64,000 nucleotides of DNA from Rhodoblastus sp. 17X3 (GCF_030056575.1 NZ_JASHHX010000001.1:186001-250000); one strand, 5' to 3'. Positions 52,599 to 62,954 are shown, numbered from the stretch's first letter. Notes: generated by a model not told the origin, from the letters alone. Numbers and translations: made by a program.

Positions 52599-54142
52599 GG
52601 CGATGTGGCCTTCGCGCGTTGCTTGTCGGGATAGGCGGGCTCGGTGGCGATGCGCGAATCCGTGAGAGGGCCGCCCAGGGTGAAGTGATAGACGGTCTGA
52701 AGCGCGCCCGATTTCAGTCCGATGAACTCATGGGTCTCGTCGTCGAAGAAACAGCCGACGCCCGTGCCGCGCAGGCCGAAGCGTTCGGCCTCCAGATAGA
52801 GCGCCTGGCCGATCAGCCCGGCCTCCCAATGCAGGCCGCGATAGCGCCATGGGTTTTGCTCGACGGCGTCGAATTCCGCCAGCATGGCCATGCCGAAGCA
52901 GCAATCCGACGCAATGGCCTGGTTGCAGAACAGGCGCCGCGCCGCCCCCCGCGCGTCGCCGATCTTGAGGAGATAAAGCGGGAGGGATTCCGGCGCCCCG
53001 GCAACGCGCGACCAGACAAAATCGGGGTCGAGCGATTGTCGCAACAGCGCCAGGGATTTTCCGCCGCGCGGCAAGGCGTAGAGCCCTGGCTCGACGCCCG
53101 CGACGCGATGGACGAACAGGATAGGATGAACGCGCGGTGCGAAATTCCAGACTGTCCAGGGGGCGCGGGGCTGGGCCATCACGCTCTCGAGAATGGCGAA
53201 GAATTCCTCCGCCGGCATGACATGACGCGCGTCAAAATGTTGTGCGCTGCGCCGCTGCAGGATCAGTTCGGCCGACAACGCGCTCTCGCCTTGCGCCCGT
53301 GCATTCGGCTCGCCGGGCTCCGCGGCGACTGCGCCGAGCGTCGCTTCCGCGACCTCGCCGATCACCGGCCAGCGATACATCGGCCAGCGGTCGAGCAAAT
53401 TGGCGTGTCCGGTCCAGACGCCGGTTTTCAGCGCGGGCGCTCTCGCGCCGTCGCCGTCGATTGCCGGGAAGATTTGCAGCAAGGCGTCGGGGTCTTCGTT
53501 TTCAGAACGGCCGAAATCCTCCGCGCGGTCGAGTCCGAGCAAAGCGGAAATCTGCGCGCTGCCGAGTCCTTCGACCAGTTGCGCGCGCCAGCCCAAAGCG
53601 GCGGCGGCATAGGAGAAGGCGCCGAGGGCGTGGCCGAGATCGAGCTGGCAATAGCGGAAGGCGCGCTCGCCATATTTCCACGCCTCGCGCCAATGAATGG
53701 AGGAAAGGCCGATCCATAGACAAGGCGAGTCGGACTTTTGTTCGGACTCGTCGCGCCGCCTTTGTTCCAGCGCATGGTCGCGCGGAAGGTAATGAAACAG
53801 GCCGTCGTCGAGCCCCGCGACGCCTTCGGCCAGCACATAGGCCTCGGTGGGATGGAGATTGCCGCTCGACGGATTGCAGCGCAAGGCCCAACGGTCCGGC
53901 CCGAACTGCTTCCAGGCCGAAAGCCCCATCGACAGATGCAGAAGCGCGCCGACCGCGTCGCGGGTCAGCGCCGGCGCGGGCGGCAATTGTTCCGGCGCCA
54001 GCGGGAGGTCCACGCGGGCGGCGCCCTCGAAGGTGCGGAAGGGATTGGGCTGCAGATCCCAATCCAGCGTGTCCGGGCCCTTGGCGTAGCCGGTGAAGCG
54101 ATGTTTCGTCCGCTCGTGATAGAGCGCGGCCTTATTCGACAT
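52595..54142 (-). CDS. SagB/nitroreductase-family flavoprotein in nif accessory operon
   Basis: This protein of about 515 residues consists of two nitroreductase-like halves. The first has RCNPSSGNLHPTEAYVLAEG and YCQLDLGHALGAFSYAAAALGW. The second has RRSAQHFDARHVMPAEEFFAIL, QNPWRYRGLHWEAGLIGQALYLEAERFGLRG and TGVGCFFDDETHEFIGL. This two-domain layout is that of SagB/ThcOx-type dehydrogenases, which oxidise peptide-bound azolines with FMN. No peptide precursor or cyclase gene is here, so the role in nitrogen fixation is open. The start at 54142 is a compromise; an upstream GTG at 54175 would overlap the NifO-like gene more. Confidence 0.8.
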   Translation of the reverse strand: MSNKAALYHERTKHRFTGYAKGPDTLDWDLQPNPFRTFEGAARVDLPLAPEQLPPAPALTRDAVGALLHLSMGLSAWKQFGPDRWALRCNPSSGNLHPTEAYVLAEGVAGLDDGLFHYLPRDHALEQRRRDESEQKSDSPCLWIGLSSIHWREAWKYGERAFRYCQLDLGHALGAFSYAAAALGWRAQLVEGLGSAQISALLGLDRAEDFGRSENEDPDALLQIFPAIDGDGARAPALKTGVWTGHANLLDRWPMYRWPVIGEVAEATLGAVAAEPGEPNARAQGESALSAELILQRRSAQHFDARHVMPAEEFFAILESVMAQPRAPWTVWNFAPRVHPILFVHRVAGVEPGLYALPRGGKSLALLRQSLDPDFVWSRVAGAPESLPLYLLKIGDARGAARRLFCNQAIASDCCFGMAMLAEFDAVEQNPWRYRGLHWEAGLIGQALYLEAERFGLRGTGVGCFFDDETHEFIGLKSGALQTVYHFTLGGPLTDSRIATEPAYPDKQRAKATSP

Positions 54143-54593
54143 CTGCTTTTTCGGAATGGGCTTTTTCGGCGCCACGATCCATAGGGGCCGGGCAGGGTGG
54201 ACCGGCGGGGCGCGAACAGCCCTGTGCGGCGTCCAGCGCCTCGCTTTGTCCGAGCAGCGACAGCACCGGTTCCTTGTCGAAACCGGCGCAACTCTGTCCC
54301 GCCGCCTCGATCAGGGGGCGGCGGATCAGCAGCGGCTCCGCCAGCATCAGCGCGAGCGCCTCGTCGGGGCGAATGCCGGCCGGATCGACTTCGCCTGATT
54401 TGACCCGCGGAGCGGCGGGATTGAACCATCCCGCCACCGGCATGTCGCCGAAAAAGGCCAGCAGGCGCTCTTTCGTCCAGGGCTCGGTCAGCAGATTGCG
54501 CTCGTCGACCTCGTGGCCAGCGGCGGCGAGCAGCGCCTTCTGCTTGCGGTTGGTTCCGCAGCCGGGCTTTTCATAGAAAGTCACCAGAGCCAT
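54132..54593 (-). CDS. ArsC/Spx-like nitrogenase-associated protein (NifO type)
   Basis: This 153-residue protein starts MALVTFYEKPGCGTNRKQKALLAAAG with a single Cys in the ArsC-like active-site position, then EPWTKERLLAFFGDMPVAGWFN and EPLLIRRPLIEAAGQ (RRPL(I/L) is the ArsC family mark). This is the pattern of the nitrogenase-associated ArsC relatives, called NifO in Azotobacter. It is not a proven arsenate reductase. The tail after about residue 120 has further Cys and is Pro-rich. It lies 38 bp after the pseudo-receiver gene. Confidence 0.82.
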   Translation of the reverse strand: MALVTFYEKPGCGTNRKQKALLAAAGHEVDERNLLTEPWTKERLLAFFGDMPVAGWFNPAAPRVKSGEVDPAGIRPDEALALMLAEPLLIRRPLIEAAGQSCAGFDKEPVLSLLGQSEALDAAQGCSRPAGPPCPAPMDRGAEKAHSEKADVE

Positions 54594-54631
54594 AAGTTTT
54601 CCTCGGGCCTTGCGTCGCGGGTCGCGCCCGG

Positions 54632-55063
54632 TCAGACGATGTTGAGCTGGATCAGCGGCGCGGCGCCGCCGCGACCGAGCACGGTGTCGACCTTCTTGCG
54701 CACCGCCTCGATCGTCAGCGGCTTGACGATCGCGCCATGGGCGCCGGCCTGCATGGCCTCCACCGCGAGCTTCTCTTCGCTCTTGTCGCAGACGATCAGA
54801 ATGCGCACGCCCGGATAGGTCGTGTTGAACGCGTCGAGCACGTCCATGCCCTTCTTCTGAATCCAGGACACGCCCAGGAGAATGAGATGGGGCGTCAACC
54901 AGTCTTGGCCCTTCTCGAAGGCTTCTTCGGGCGAGGCGAGCTCATGCGTCTCGATCTCGTCATGCAACATGAATTGCAACACGGAGCGGGTGATCTCGTC
55001 CTCGTCCACGACGAAAACCCGTCGCTGGTCGACCGCCTTGGATGTCTCAACGCCAATCTGCAT
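54632..55063 (-). CDS. Receiver-like protein lacking the phospho-acceptor Asp
   Basis: This 143-residue protein has a response-regulator receiver fold: FVVDEDEITRSVLQFML (acidic pair kept) and AGAHGAIVKPLTIEAVRKKV (conserved Lys kept). But the beta-3 position reads HLILLGVSW, with Gly instead of the phosphorylated Asp, and the usual Thr/Ser after beta-4 is Cys (ILIVCDKSE). It is therefore a pseudo-receiver; no output domain. It is the first gene of a four-gene operon divergent from nifH. The ATG at 55063 follows GAGGCGGCG. Confidence 0.8.
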   Translation of the reverse strand: MQIGVETSKAVDQRRVFVVDEDEITRSVLQFMLHDEIETHELASPEEAFEKGQDWLTPHLILLGVSWIQKKGMDVLDAFNTTYPGVRILIVCDKSEEKLAVEAMQAGAHGAIVKPLTIEAVRKKVDTVLGRGGAAPLIQLNIV

Positions 55064-55147
55064 CGCCGCCTCTATCGTTCTCACTCGTCAGGATCGAATT
55101 GCCTGCGCGTCTTCAATCATTGCGCGAAGCGCGCGCCCGATCCTTGT

Positions 55148-55162
55148 GCAATTTCCGTTCCG
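55148..55162 (-). promoter_or_regulatory. Sigma-54 promoter of the pseudo-receiver operon
   Basis: The minus strand reads CGGAACGGAAATTGC: two mismatches to TGGCACGNNNNTTGC, with exact spacing. It lies 84 bases before the ATG and 85 bp from the NifA site at 55248. Confidence 0.7.
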
Positions 55163-55247
55163 GCCTTGCGACGCTGCCTTGAGCGTGACCGTAGCGATCC
55201 GCGAAATTGCGACAAACGTGTCTTGTTTGCCGCAGCTGCGACGAGGC

Positions 55248-55263
55248 TGTCGGATTTTTCACA
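55248..55263. promoter_or_regulatory. NifA upstream activator site shared by nifH and the pseudo-receiver operon
   Basis: TGTCGGATTTTTCACA is an exact TGT-N10-ACA, 67 bp from the nifH -24 element and 85 bp from the divergent one. An AT-rich stretch (55285-55330) between it and the nifH promoter could be bent by IHF. Confidence 0.75.
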
Positions 55264-55330
55264 GAACCGACGATGAGGGGCGCTCTAGATAAACACTAAT
55301 AAAAACAACGATATCACAGATAAAAAATTC

Positions 55331-55345
55331 TGGCACGGCGGTTGC
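55331..55345 (+). promoter_or_regulatory. Sigma-54 promoter of nifHDK
   Basis: TGGCACGGCGGTTGC, then A, is a perfect match to TGGCACGNNNNTTGCW. The transcript would start near 55357 and carry a leader of about 150 bases before nifH. Confidence 0.95.
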
Positions 55346-55396
55346 AATCATTGTCGGCGGAACGGCGAGTGAGGGCTGAACGTACGCAGACGCTAG

Positions 55397-56389
<993 letters not shown>

Positions 56390-56408
56390 TGATCGCCTGA
56401 AGAAATGG

Positions 56409-56433
56409 TCCGGCCCCCGTCGTGGGGGCCGGA
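56409..56433 (+). other. Intercistronic hairpin between nifH and nifD
   Basis: TCCGGCCCCC and GGGGGCCGGA form a perfect 10-bp stem with loop GTCGT. There is no T tract, so it is more likely to slow decay of, or partly stop, the nifH transcript than to end it fully. This would help give NifH in excess over NifDK. Confidence 0.7.
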
Positions 56434-56469
56434 TACTCGAACGGCGCAACGATTGCGAGAGGTGGCGAC

Positions 56470-57972
56470 ATGAGTGTTGCAAACAATGAAAGCGTTGCTG
56501 AGATCAAGGCGCGCAACAAGGAATTGATCAAAGAGGTGCTGGCCGTCTATCCCGAGAAGACCGCAAAGCGCCGTGCGAAACATCTGAACGTTCACGATGC
56601 CGGCAAGTCCGACTGTGGCGTCAAGTCCAACATCAAGTCGATCCCCGGCGTGATGACCATTCGCGGCTGCGCTTACGCCGGCTCGAAGGGCGTTGTGTGG
56701 GGTCCGATCAAGGACATGATCCACATCAGCCACGGCCCCGTGGGCTGCGGCCAGTATTCCTGGGCCGCCCGTCGCAACTACTACATCGGCACGACCGGCA
56801 TCGACACCTTCGTGACCATGCAATTCACGTCGGACTTCCAGGAAAAGGACATTGTCTTCGGCGGCGACAAGAAGCTCGCCAAGATCATGGATGAAATCCA
56901 GGAACTGTTCCCGCTGAACAACGGCATCACCGTTCAGTCGGAATGCCCGATCGGTCTGATCGGCGATGACATCGAAGCGGTGTCCAAATCGAAGTCGAAG
57001 GAATTCGGCGGCAAGACCATCGTTCCGGTTCGTTGCGAAGGCTTCCGTGGCGTCTCCCAGTCGCTTGGCCATCACATCGCCAACGACGCGGTCCGCGACT
57101 ATGTCTTCGACAAGATGGATCCGAACAGGCCTGCTCCGTTCGAATCTTCGCCCTACGACGTTGCGATCATCGGCGACTACAACATCGGCGGCGACGCCTG
57201 GTCCTCGCGCATCCTGCTCGAAGAAATGGGCCTGCGCGTGATTGCTCAGTGGTCCGGCGACGGCTCGCTGGCGGAACTCGAGAACACGCCGCTGGCGAAG
57301 CTCAATGTTCTGCACTGCTACCGTTCGATGAACTATATCTCCCGCCACATGGAAGAAAAGTTCGGCGTTCCGTGGTGCGAATATAACTTCTTCGGCCCGT
57401 CGAAGATCGCCGAATCGCTGCGCAAGATCGCCAGCTTCTTCGACGACAAGATCAAGGAAGGCGCCGAGCGCGTCATCGCCAAGTATCAGCCTCTGATGGA
57501 AGCGGTCATCGCCAAGTACCGTCCGCGCCTCGAAGGCAAGACTGTCATGCTCTACGTCGGCGGCCTGCGTCCGCGCCACGTCATCGGCGCTTACGAAGAC
57601 CTCGGCATGGAAGTTGTCGGCACGGGCTATGAATTCGCCCATAACGACGACTATCAGCGCACCGCCCAGCATTATGTCAAGGACGGCACGCTGATCTATG
57701 ACGACGTCACCGGCTACGAATTCGAAAAGTTCGTGGAAAAGGTCCAGCCGGATCTGGTGGGCTCGGGCATCAAGGAAAAGTACGTCTTCCAGAAGATGGG
57801 CGTGCCCTTCCGCCAGATGCATTCCTGGGACTATTCCGGCCCGTATCACGGCTATGACGGCTTCGCGATCTTCGCTCGCGACATGGATATGGCCATCAAT
57901 GCGCCGGTCTGGAAAATGGCCAAGGCGCCTTGGAAAGACGACTCCAACTCCAAACTCCTTGCGGCCGAGTGA
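56470..57972 (+). CDS. nifD: Nitrogenase molybdenum-iron protein alpha chain NifD
   Basis: This 500-residue subunit holds FeMo-cofactor. P-cluster Cys are in the regions [24 protein letters not shown] and [11 protein letters not shown]. The cofactor ligands are the Cys in [11 protein letters not shown] and the His in [14 protein letters not shown]. Start ATG at 56470 follows GAGAGG. It is the molybdenum type (no anfG/vnfG insertion genes). Confidence 0.99.
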   Translation: MSVANNESVAEIKARNKELIKEVLAVYPEKTAKRRAKHLNVHDAGKSDCGVKSNIKSIPGVMTIRGCAYAGSKGVVWGPIKDMIHISHGPVGCGQYSWAARRNYYIGTTGIDTFVTMQFTSDFQEKDIVFGGDKKLAKIMDEIQELFPLNNGITVQSECPIGLIGDDIEAVSKSKSKEFGGKTIVPVRCEGFRGVSQSLGHHIANDAVRDYVFDKMDPNRPAPFESSPYDVAIIGDYNIGGDAWSSRILLEEMGLRVIAQWSGDGSLAELENTPLAKLNVLHCYRSMNYISRHMEEKFGVPWCEYNFFGPSKIAESLRKIASFFDDKIKEGAERVIAKYQPLMEAVIAKYRPRLEGKTVMLYVGGLRPRHVIGAYEDLGMEVVGTGYEFAHNDDYQRTAQHYVKDGTLIYDDVTGYEFEKFVEKVQPDLVGSGIKEKYVFQKMGVPFRQMHSWDYSGPYHGYDGFAIFARDMDMAINAPVWKMAKAPWKDDSNSKLLAAE

Positions 57973-57984
57973 CCGCGCGCGGCC

Positions 57985-58008
57985 GGCACCCGTTGAAAGA
58001 CGGGCGCC
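57985..58008 (+). other. Intercistronic hairpin between nifD and nifK
   Basis: GGC-A-CCCGT pairs with ACGGG-C-GCC around loop TGAAAG, with one mismatch. There is no T tract. Confidence 0.45.
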
Positions 58009-58041
58009 AGCCGCGAATTACCGACAGCAGAGGGCTTTATC

Positions 58042-59601
58042 ATGACGCAGAACGCCGATCACGTACTCGACCATTTCGACCTGTTCCGGGGTCCGGAATA
58101 CCAGGAAATGCTGGCGAACAAGAAAAAGATGTTCGAAAATCCGCGTGACGAGGCGGAAGTCGAGCGGGTCCGCGAATGGGCCAAGACGGAAGAATACAAG
58201 GAACTGAACTTCAAGCGCGAAGCTCTGACCGTCAACCCGGCCAAGGCCTGCCAGCCGCTTGGCGCCGTGTTCGTCGCCGTCGGCTTCGAAAAAACCATTC
58301 CCTTCGTCCATGGTTCGCAGGGCTGCGTTGCTTATTACCGCTCGCACTTCTCCCGTCACTTCAAGGAGCCGACGTCCTGCGTCTCCTCGTCGATGACCGA
58401 AGACGCCGCGGTGTTCGGCGGCCTGAACAACATGATTGACGGCCTGGCCAACACGCTGAGCATGTACAAGCCGAAGATGATCGCCGTCTCGACGACCTGC
58501 ATGGCGGAAGTTATCGGCGACGATCTGAACGCCTTCATCAAGACCTCGCGTGAGAAGGGCTCGATCCCGGAAGACTATCCGGTTCCGTTCGCCCACACCC
58601 CGGCCTTCGTCGGCAGCCACATCACCGGCTACGACAACGCCATGAAGGGCATCATCAGCTACTTCTGGGACGGCCGCGCCGGAACGGTCGAAAAGCTTGA
58701 GCGCAAGCCCAACGACTCGATCAACTTCCTCGGCGGCTTCGATGGCTACACCGTCGGCAACCTGCGTGAAATCAAGCGCATCTTTGGCGAGTTCGGCATC
58801 AAGTACACGATCCTCGGCGACAATTCGGACGTTTGGGACACCCCGACCGACGGCGAGTACCGCATGTATGACGGCGGCACCACGATCGAAGAGACGCTGG
58901 AGGCCGTCAACGCCAAGGCGACCATTTCGATGCAGGAATATTGCACCGAAAAGACCCTGCCGCTCATCGCCGAGCATGGTCAGGAAGTCGTGGCCCTCAA
59001 CCACCCGATCTCGGTCAAGGGCACCGATAATTTCCTGATGACCCTCGCCCGCATCTCGGGCAAGGAGATCCCGGAATCGCTCGCCCGTGAGCGCGGCCGC
59101 CTCGTCGACGCCATCGCCGACTCCAGCGCCCACATCCATGGCAAGAAATTCGCGATCTACGGCGATCCCGACCTCTGCTACGGCCTGGCGGAATTCCTGC
59201 TCGAACTGGGCGCCGAGCCGACCACGGTCCTGGCCACCAACGGCGGCAAGGCCTGGGAAAAGAAGATGCAGGCGCTGTTCGACAGCTCGCCCTTCGGCAA
59301 GAACTGCAAGGTCTATCCCGGCAAGGACCTGTGGCACATGCGCTCGCTGCTGTTCACGGATCCGGTGGACTTCCTGATCGGCAACACCTACGGGAAATAT
59401 CTGGAGCGCGACACGGGCACCCCGCTGATCCGCATCGGCTTCCCGATCTTCGACCGTCACCACAAGCACCGCTATCCGGTGTGGGGCTATCAGGGCGGCA
59501 TGAACGTTCTCGTCACGATCCTCGACAAGATCTTCGACACGATCGATCTCGCCACCAACGTCCCGGCGAAGACCGACTACTCGTTCGACATCATTCGCTG
59601 A
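58042..59601 (+). CDS. nifK: Nitrogenase molybdenum-iron protein beta chain NifK
   Basis: This 519-residue subunit shares the P-cluster with NifD. P-cluster Cys are in [24 protein letters not shown] and [13 protein letters not shown]. The N-terminal [14 protein letters not shown] and the C-terminal [20 protein letters not shown] are typical of NifK. It ends the nifHDK operon, followed by two hairpins. Confidence 0.99.
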   Translation: MTQNADHVLDHFDLFRGPEYQEMLANKKKMFENPRDEAEVERVREWAKTEEYKELNFKREALTVNPAKACQPLGAVFVAVGFEKTIPFVHGSQGCVAYYRSHFSRHFKEPTSCVSSSMTEDAAVFGGLNNMIDGLANTLSMYKPKMIAVSTTCMAEVIGDDLNAFIKTSREKGSIPEDYPVPFAHTPAFVGSHITGYDNAMKGIISYFWDGRAGTVEKLERKPNDSINFLGGFDGYTVGNLREIKRIFGEFGIKYTILGDNSDVWDTPTDGEYRMYDGGTTIEETLEAVNAKATISMQEYCTEKTLPLIAEHGQEVVALNHPISVKGTDNFLMTLARISGKEIPESLARERGRLVDAIADSSAHIHGKKFAIYGDPDLCYGLAEFLLELGAEPTTVLATNGGKAWEKKMQALFDSSPFGKNCKVYPGKDLWHMRSLLFTDPVDFLIGNTYGKYLERDTGTPLIRIGFPIFDRHHKHRYPVWGYQGGMNVLVTILDKIFDTIDLATNVPAKTDYSFDIIR

Positions 59602-59610
59602 TCAGGTTCA

Positions 59611-59636
59611 TTGTCGGTTTGGCGACAAACCGACAA
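59611..59636. promoter_or_regulatory. NifA site inside a perfect inverted repeat between nifK and nifE
   Basis: TTGTCGGTTT and AAACCGACAA form a 10-bp perfect inverted repeat around GGCGAC. Within it, TGTCGGTTTGGCGACA (59612-59627) is an exact TGT-N10-ACA, 83 bp upstream of the nifE -24 element. Confidence 0.7.
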
Positions 59637-59647
59637 TCCTGCGAAAC

Positions 59648-59688
59648 AAGGCCCGGGGCGGCATCCGCCGCTCCGGGCCTTTCTCTTT
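59648..59688 (+). terminator. Intrinsic terminator of nifHDK
   Basis: AAGGCCCGG...CGGC, loop ATCC, GCCG...CCGGGCCTT form a long stem with one internal GG/CT mismatch. TTCTCTTT follows. Confidence 0.8.
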
Positions 59689-59710
59689 GGGCGCCGCGCG
59701 TGGCCTGCCG

Positions 59711-59725
59711 CGGCGCCAAAATTGC
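59711..59725 (+). promoter_or_regulatory. Sigma-54 promoter of nifENX
   Basis: CGGCGCCAAAATTGC: GG and GC are exactly spaced, TTGC is perfect, and three flank positions differ from TGGCACGNNNNTTGC. It lies 98 bases before the nifE ATG and 83 bp after a NifA site. Confidence 0.75.
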
Positions 59726-59823
59726 TGCCTCTCCGTCAAAGCCTCTAACTGGCGGAAAAGCGACAGCCGTCGCCCGCCTCCGCGCCTGAAAAAGGCTGCG
59801 GCCGAACGGACAGGAGAGATGCG

Positions 59824-61509
59824 ATGACTTCCCTTTCGGCGACCATTCAAGACGTGTTCAACGAGCCGAGTTGCGCCAAGAACGCCAATAAATCGGAAGC
59901 CGAAAAGAAGAAGGGCTGCACAAAACAATTGCAGCCCGGCGGCGCGGCCGGCGGCTGCGCCTTTGATGGCGCGAAGATCGCCCTCCAGCCTTTCACCGAT
60001 GTCGCCCATCTCGTGCATGGCCCCATCGCCTGCGAGGGCAACAGCTGGGACAATCGCGGCGCCGCGTCGTCGGGTTCGGATCTGTGGCGCACCAGCTTCA
60101 CCACCGACATGAACGAAACCGATGTCGTGTTCGGCGGCGAGAAACGCCTGTTCAAATCCTGCCGCGAGATCATCGAGAAATATGATCCGCCGGCGATCTT
60201 CGTCTATCAGACCTGCGTCCCGGCGATGATCGGCGACGACATCAACGCTGTGTGCAAGGCGGCGTCGGAAAAATTCGGCAAGCCGGTCATTCCCGTCAAT
60301 GCGCCGGGCTTTGTCGGGCCGAAGAATCTCGGCAATAAGCTCGCCGGCGAGGCGCTGCTCGATCACGTCATCGGCACGGTCGAGCCGGAATACACCACGC
60401 CCTATGACATCAACATCATCGGCGAATTCAACCTGTCCGGCGAATTGTGGCAGGTGAAGCCCCTGCTCGACGAGCTGGGCATCCGCGTCCTGTCCTGCAT
60501 TTCCGGCGACGGCCGCTATAATGAGGTCGCCGCTTCGCATCGCGCCAAGGCGTCGATGATGGTCTGCTCCAAGGCCATGATCAATGTCGCCCGCAAGATG
60601 GAGGAACGCTATGGCATCCCGTTCTTCGAAGGGTCGTTCTACGGCATCGAGGATAGCAGCGATTCCCTGCGCGAACTCGCGCGCCTGCTGATTTCGCAGG
60701 GCGCGCCGGAAGAATTGATGGCGCGCACCGAAAAGCTGATCGCGCGCGAAGAGGCGCGGGCCTGGGCGGCGATCGCCAAGTACAAGCCGCGCTTCAAGGG
60801 CAAAAAGGTCCTGCTCATCACCGGCGGCGTGAAGTCCTGGTCGGTGGTCGCGGCGCTGCAGGAGGCCGGGCTGGAGCTGGTCGGCACCAGCGTCAAGAAA
60901 TCGACGCGCGAGGACAAGGAGCGCATCAAGGAATTGATGGGCCAGGATGCGCATCTGATCGAGGACATGACCCCGCGCGAAATGTACAAGATGCTGAAGG
61001 ACGCCAAGGCCGACATCATGCTGTCGGGCGGCCGCTCGCAGTTCATCGCGCTCAAGGCCACCATGCCCTGGCTCGACATCAACCAGGAGCGCCACCACGC
61101 CTATATGGGCTATATCGGCATGGTGAAGCTGGTCAAGGAAATCGACAAGACGCTTTATAATCCGGTCTGGGAGCAGGTGCGCAAGCCCGCGCCCTGGGCG
61201 AAGCCCGGCGAGAGCTGGCAGGACAAGGCGCTGGCGCAGATCGCCGCGGAAGAGGCGGAACTCGCTGCTGATCCGGTCAAGGCGGAGCAGGTCCGCCGCG
61301 CCAAGGCGGTGTGCATATGCAAGAGCGTCTCGCTCGGCGCCATTGAGGACGCGATCCGCGATTTTGGCCTCACCAGCGTCGAAGGCGTGCGCGAGAAGAC
61401 CAACGCTTCGGGCGGTTGCGGCGCCTGCGCGCTGCGCATCGAGGAAATTCTTGAAGCAGGCGTCGTTGTCGGACAACCGACAGAGCTTCAGAACGTGGCG
61501 GCGGAGTGA
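59824..61509 (+). CDS. nifE: FeMo-cofactor scaffold NifE with C-terminal [2Fe-2S] BFD-like domain
   Basis: This 561-residue protein is the NifE half of the NifEN scaffold on which the FeMo-cofactor precursor is completed. Its NifD-like core includes KQLQPGGAAGGCAFDGAKIAL, VHGPIACEGNSWDNRG and VYQTCVPAMIGDDI. After about residue 480 an extra domain carries Cys 497 and 499 (CIC) and Cys 532 and 535 (CGAC), the C-X-C...C-X2-C layout of BFD-like 2Fe-2S domains. GAGAG precedes the ATG at 59824. It overlaps the nifN leader. Confidence 0.96.
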   Translation: MTSLSATIQDVFNEPSCAKNANKSEAEKKKGCTKQLQPGGAAGGCAFDGAKIALQPFTDVAHLVHGPIACEGNSWDNRGAASSGSDLWRTSFTTDMNETDVVFGGEKRLFKSCREIIEKYDPPAIFVYQTCVPAMIGDDINAVCKAASEKFGKPVIPVNAPGFVGPKNLGNKLAGEALLDHVIGTVEPEYTTPYDINIIGEFNLSGELWQVKPLLDELGIRVLSCISGDGRYNEVAASHRAKASMMVCSKAMINVARKMEERYGIPFFEGSFYGIEDSSDSLRELARLLISQGAPEELMARTEKLIAREEARAWAAIAKYKPRFKGKKVLLITGGVKSWSVVAALQEAGLELVGTSVKKSTREDKERIKELMGQDAHLIEDMTPREMYKMLKDAKADIMLSGGRSQFIALKATMPWLDINQERHHAYMGYIGMVKLVKEIDKTLYNPVWEQVRKPAPWAKPGESWQDKALAQIAAEEAELAADPVKAEQVRRAKAVCICKSVSLGAIEDAIRDFGLTSVEGVREKTNASGGCGACALRIEEILEAGVVVGQPTELQNVAAE

Positions 61510-61514
61510 GCGGC

Positions 61515-62930
61515 ATGGCCAAGGTCGTTCATTCCAGGAAAGCCTGCTCTGTCAATCCGCTGAAAATGAGCCAGCCGATCGGCGCGGCTCTGGCCTTCAT
61601 GGGCTTGCGCGGCGCCATGCCTTTGCTGCATGGCTCGCAGGGCTGCACCTCGTTCGGCCTCGTGCTGTTCGTGCGCCATTTCAAGGAAGCCATTCCGCTC
61701 CAGACCACGGCGATGAGCGAAGTGGCGACCGTGCTCGGCGGCTATGAAAATGTCGAGCAGGCGGTGCTGAACATCATCAAGCGCACCAAGCCGGAGATCA
61801 TCGGCATCGCCTCGACCGGCGTCACCGAGACCAAGGGCGACGACGTTCTCGGCTATATCGAGCTGATCCGCCAGAACCACCCCGATTTGCGGAATTTTCC
61901 GCTGGTCTATGTCTCGACGCCCGATTTCAAGGACGCCTTTCAGGACGGCTGGGAAAAGGCGGTCACGCGGTTGGTCGAGGAGCTTGTCGAGCCGCCGGCC
62001 AACCCCGCGCGGCGTGACCCGACCTGCATCAATGTCCTGCCCGGCAGCCACCTGACGCCGGGCGATATCGAAGAGCTGCGCACGATCATCGAGGATTTTG
62101 GCCTTGAGCCGACCTTCCTGCCGGATCTCGGCGGCTCGCTCGATGGACATATTCCCGACGATTTCACGCCGACAACGATCGGCGGCGTGGGCGTCGACGA
62201 AGTCGCCACCATGGGCGACGCCGGATGGACCATCGCCATCGGCGCGCAGATGCGCGCGGCGGCCGAGGCGCTGGAAAAGAAGGCGGGGGTTCCCTTCCGC
62301 CTGTTCGAGCGCCTGTGCGGCCTTGAGGCAAATGATGAATTGATCGCCTTCATGACGGAAATCTCGGGCCGCCCGGCGCCGGCCAAATATCGCCGCCAGC
62401 GCGGGCAGCTGGTCGACGCCATGCTCGACGGCCATTTCCATATCGGCGGGCGCAAGCTCGCCATCGGCGCCGAGCCGGACCTGCTCTATGATGTCGGCTC
62501 CTTCATGCATGAAATGGGCGCGCAGATCGAGGTCGCGATCACGACGACGCAATCGCCCGTGCTGGAGAAAGTGCCGGCCGAGGAGGTCGTCATCGGCGAT
62601 CTCGAAGATCTTGAAATTCAGGCGCGCGAAAAGGGCTGCGATCTGTTCGTGACTCATTCGCACGGGCGCCAGGCCGCGGCGCGTTTGAAGATTCCCTTTC
62701 ATCGCCTTGGCATCCCGATGTTCGACCGTCTCGGCGCCGGCCATAAACTGTCCGTCGGCTATCGCGGCGGACGCGACCTGATCTTCCAGGTCGCCAATCT
62801 GATCATGGCCGACCGCGAAGAAAATCATGAGGTTACGACCGAGACCTGGCGCAATCCCTGGGGTCCGGACAGCGCCGAGCCGGCGCCGGAGGAAGCTGGC
62901 GCCGCGATTGCAACGAGCTTGGCGAACTGA
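61515..62930 (+). CDS. nifN: FeMo-cofactor scaffold NifN
   Basis: This 471-residue NifK-like half of the NifEN scaffold starts MAKVVHSRKACSVNPLKMSQPIGAALAF and has LLHGSQGCTSFGLVLFVRHFKEA. The ATG at 61515 has GGAG 8 bases upstream; a GTG at 61506 overlapping the nifE stop is an alternative. The C-terminal about 25 residues are Ala/Glu-rich. Confidence 0.95.
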   Translation: MAKVVHSRKACSVNPLKMSQPIGAALAFMGLRGAMPLLHGSQGCTSFGLVLFVRHFKEAIPLQTTAMSEVATVLGGYENVEQAVLNIIKRTKPEIIGIASTGVTETKGDDVLGYIELIRQNHPDLRNFPLVYVSTPDFKDAFQDGWEKAVTRLVEELVEPPANPARRDPTCINVLPGSHLTPGDIEELRTIIEDFGLEPTFLPDLGGSLDGHIPDDFTPTTIGGVGVDEVATMGDAGWTIAIGAQMRAAAEALEKKAGVPFRLFERLCGLEANDELIAFMTEISGRPAPAKYRRQRGQLVDAMLDGHFHIGGRKLAIGAEPDLLYDVGSFMHEMGAQIEVAITTTQSPVLEKVPAEEVVIGDLEDLEIQAREKGCDLFVTHSHGRQAAARLKIPFHRLGIPMFDRLGAGHKLSVGYRGGRDLIFQVANLIMADREENHEVTTETWRNPWGPDSAEPAPEEAGAAIATSLAN

Positions 62931-62954
62931 GTTTGGCGAAGAGAGGGCGGGTCC

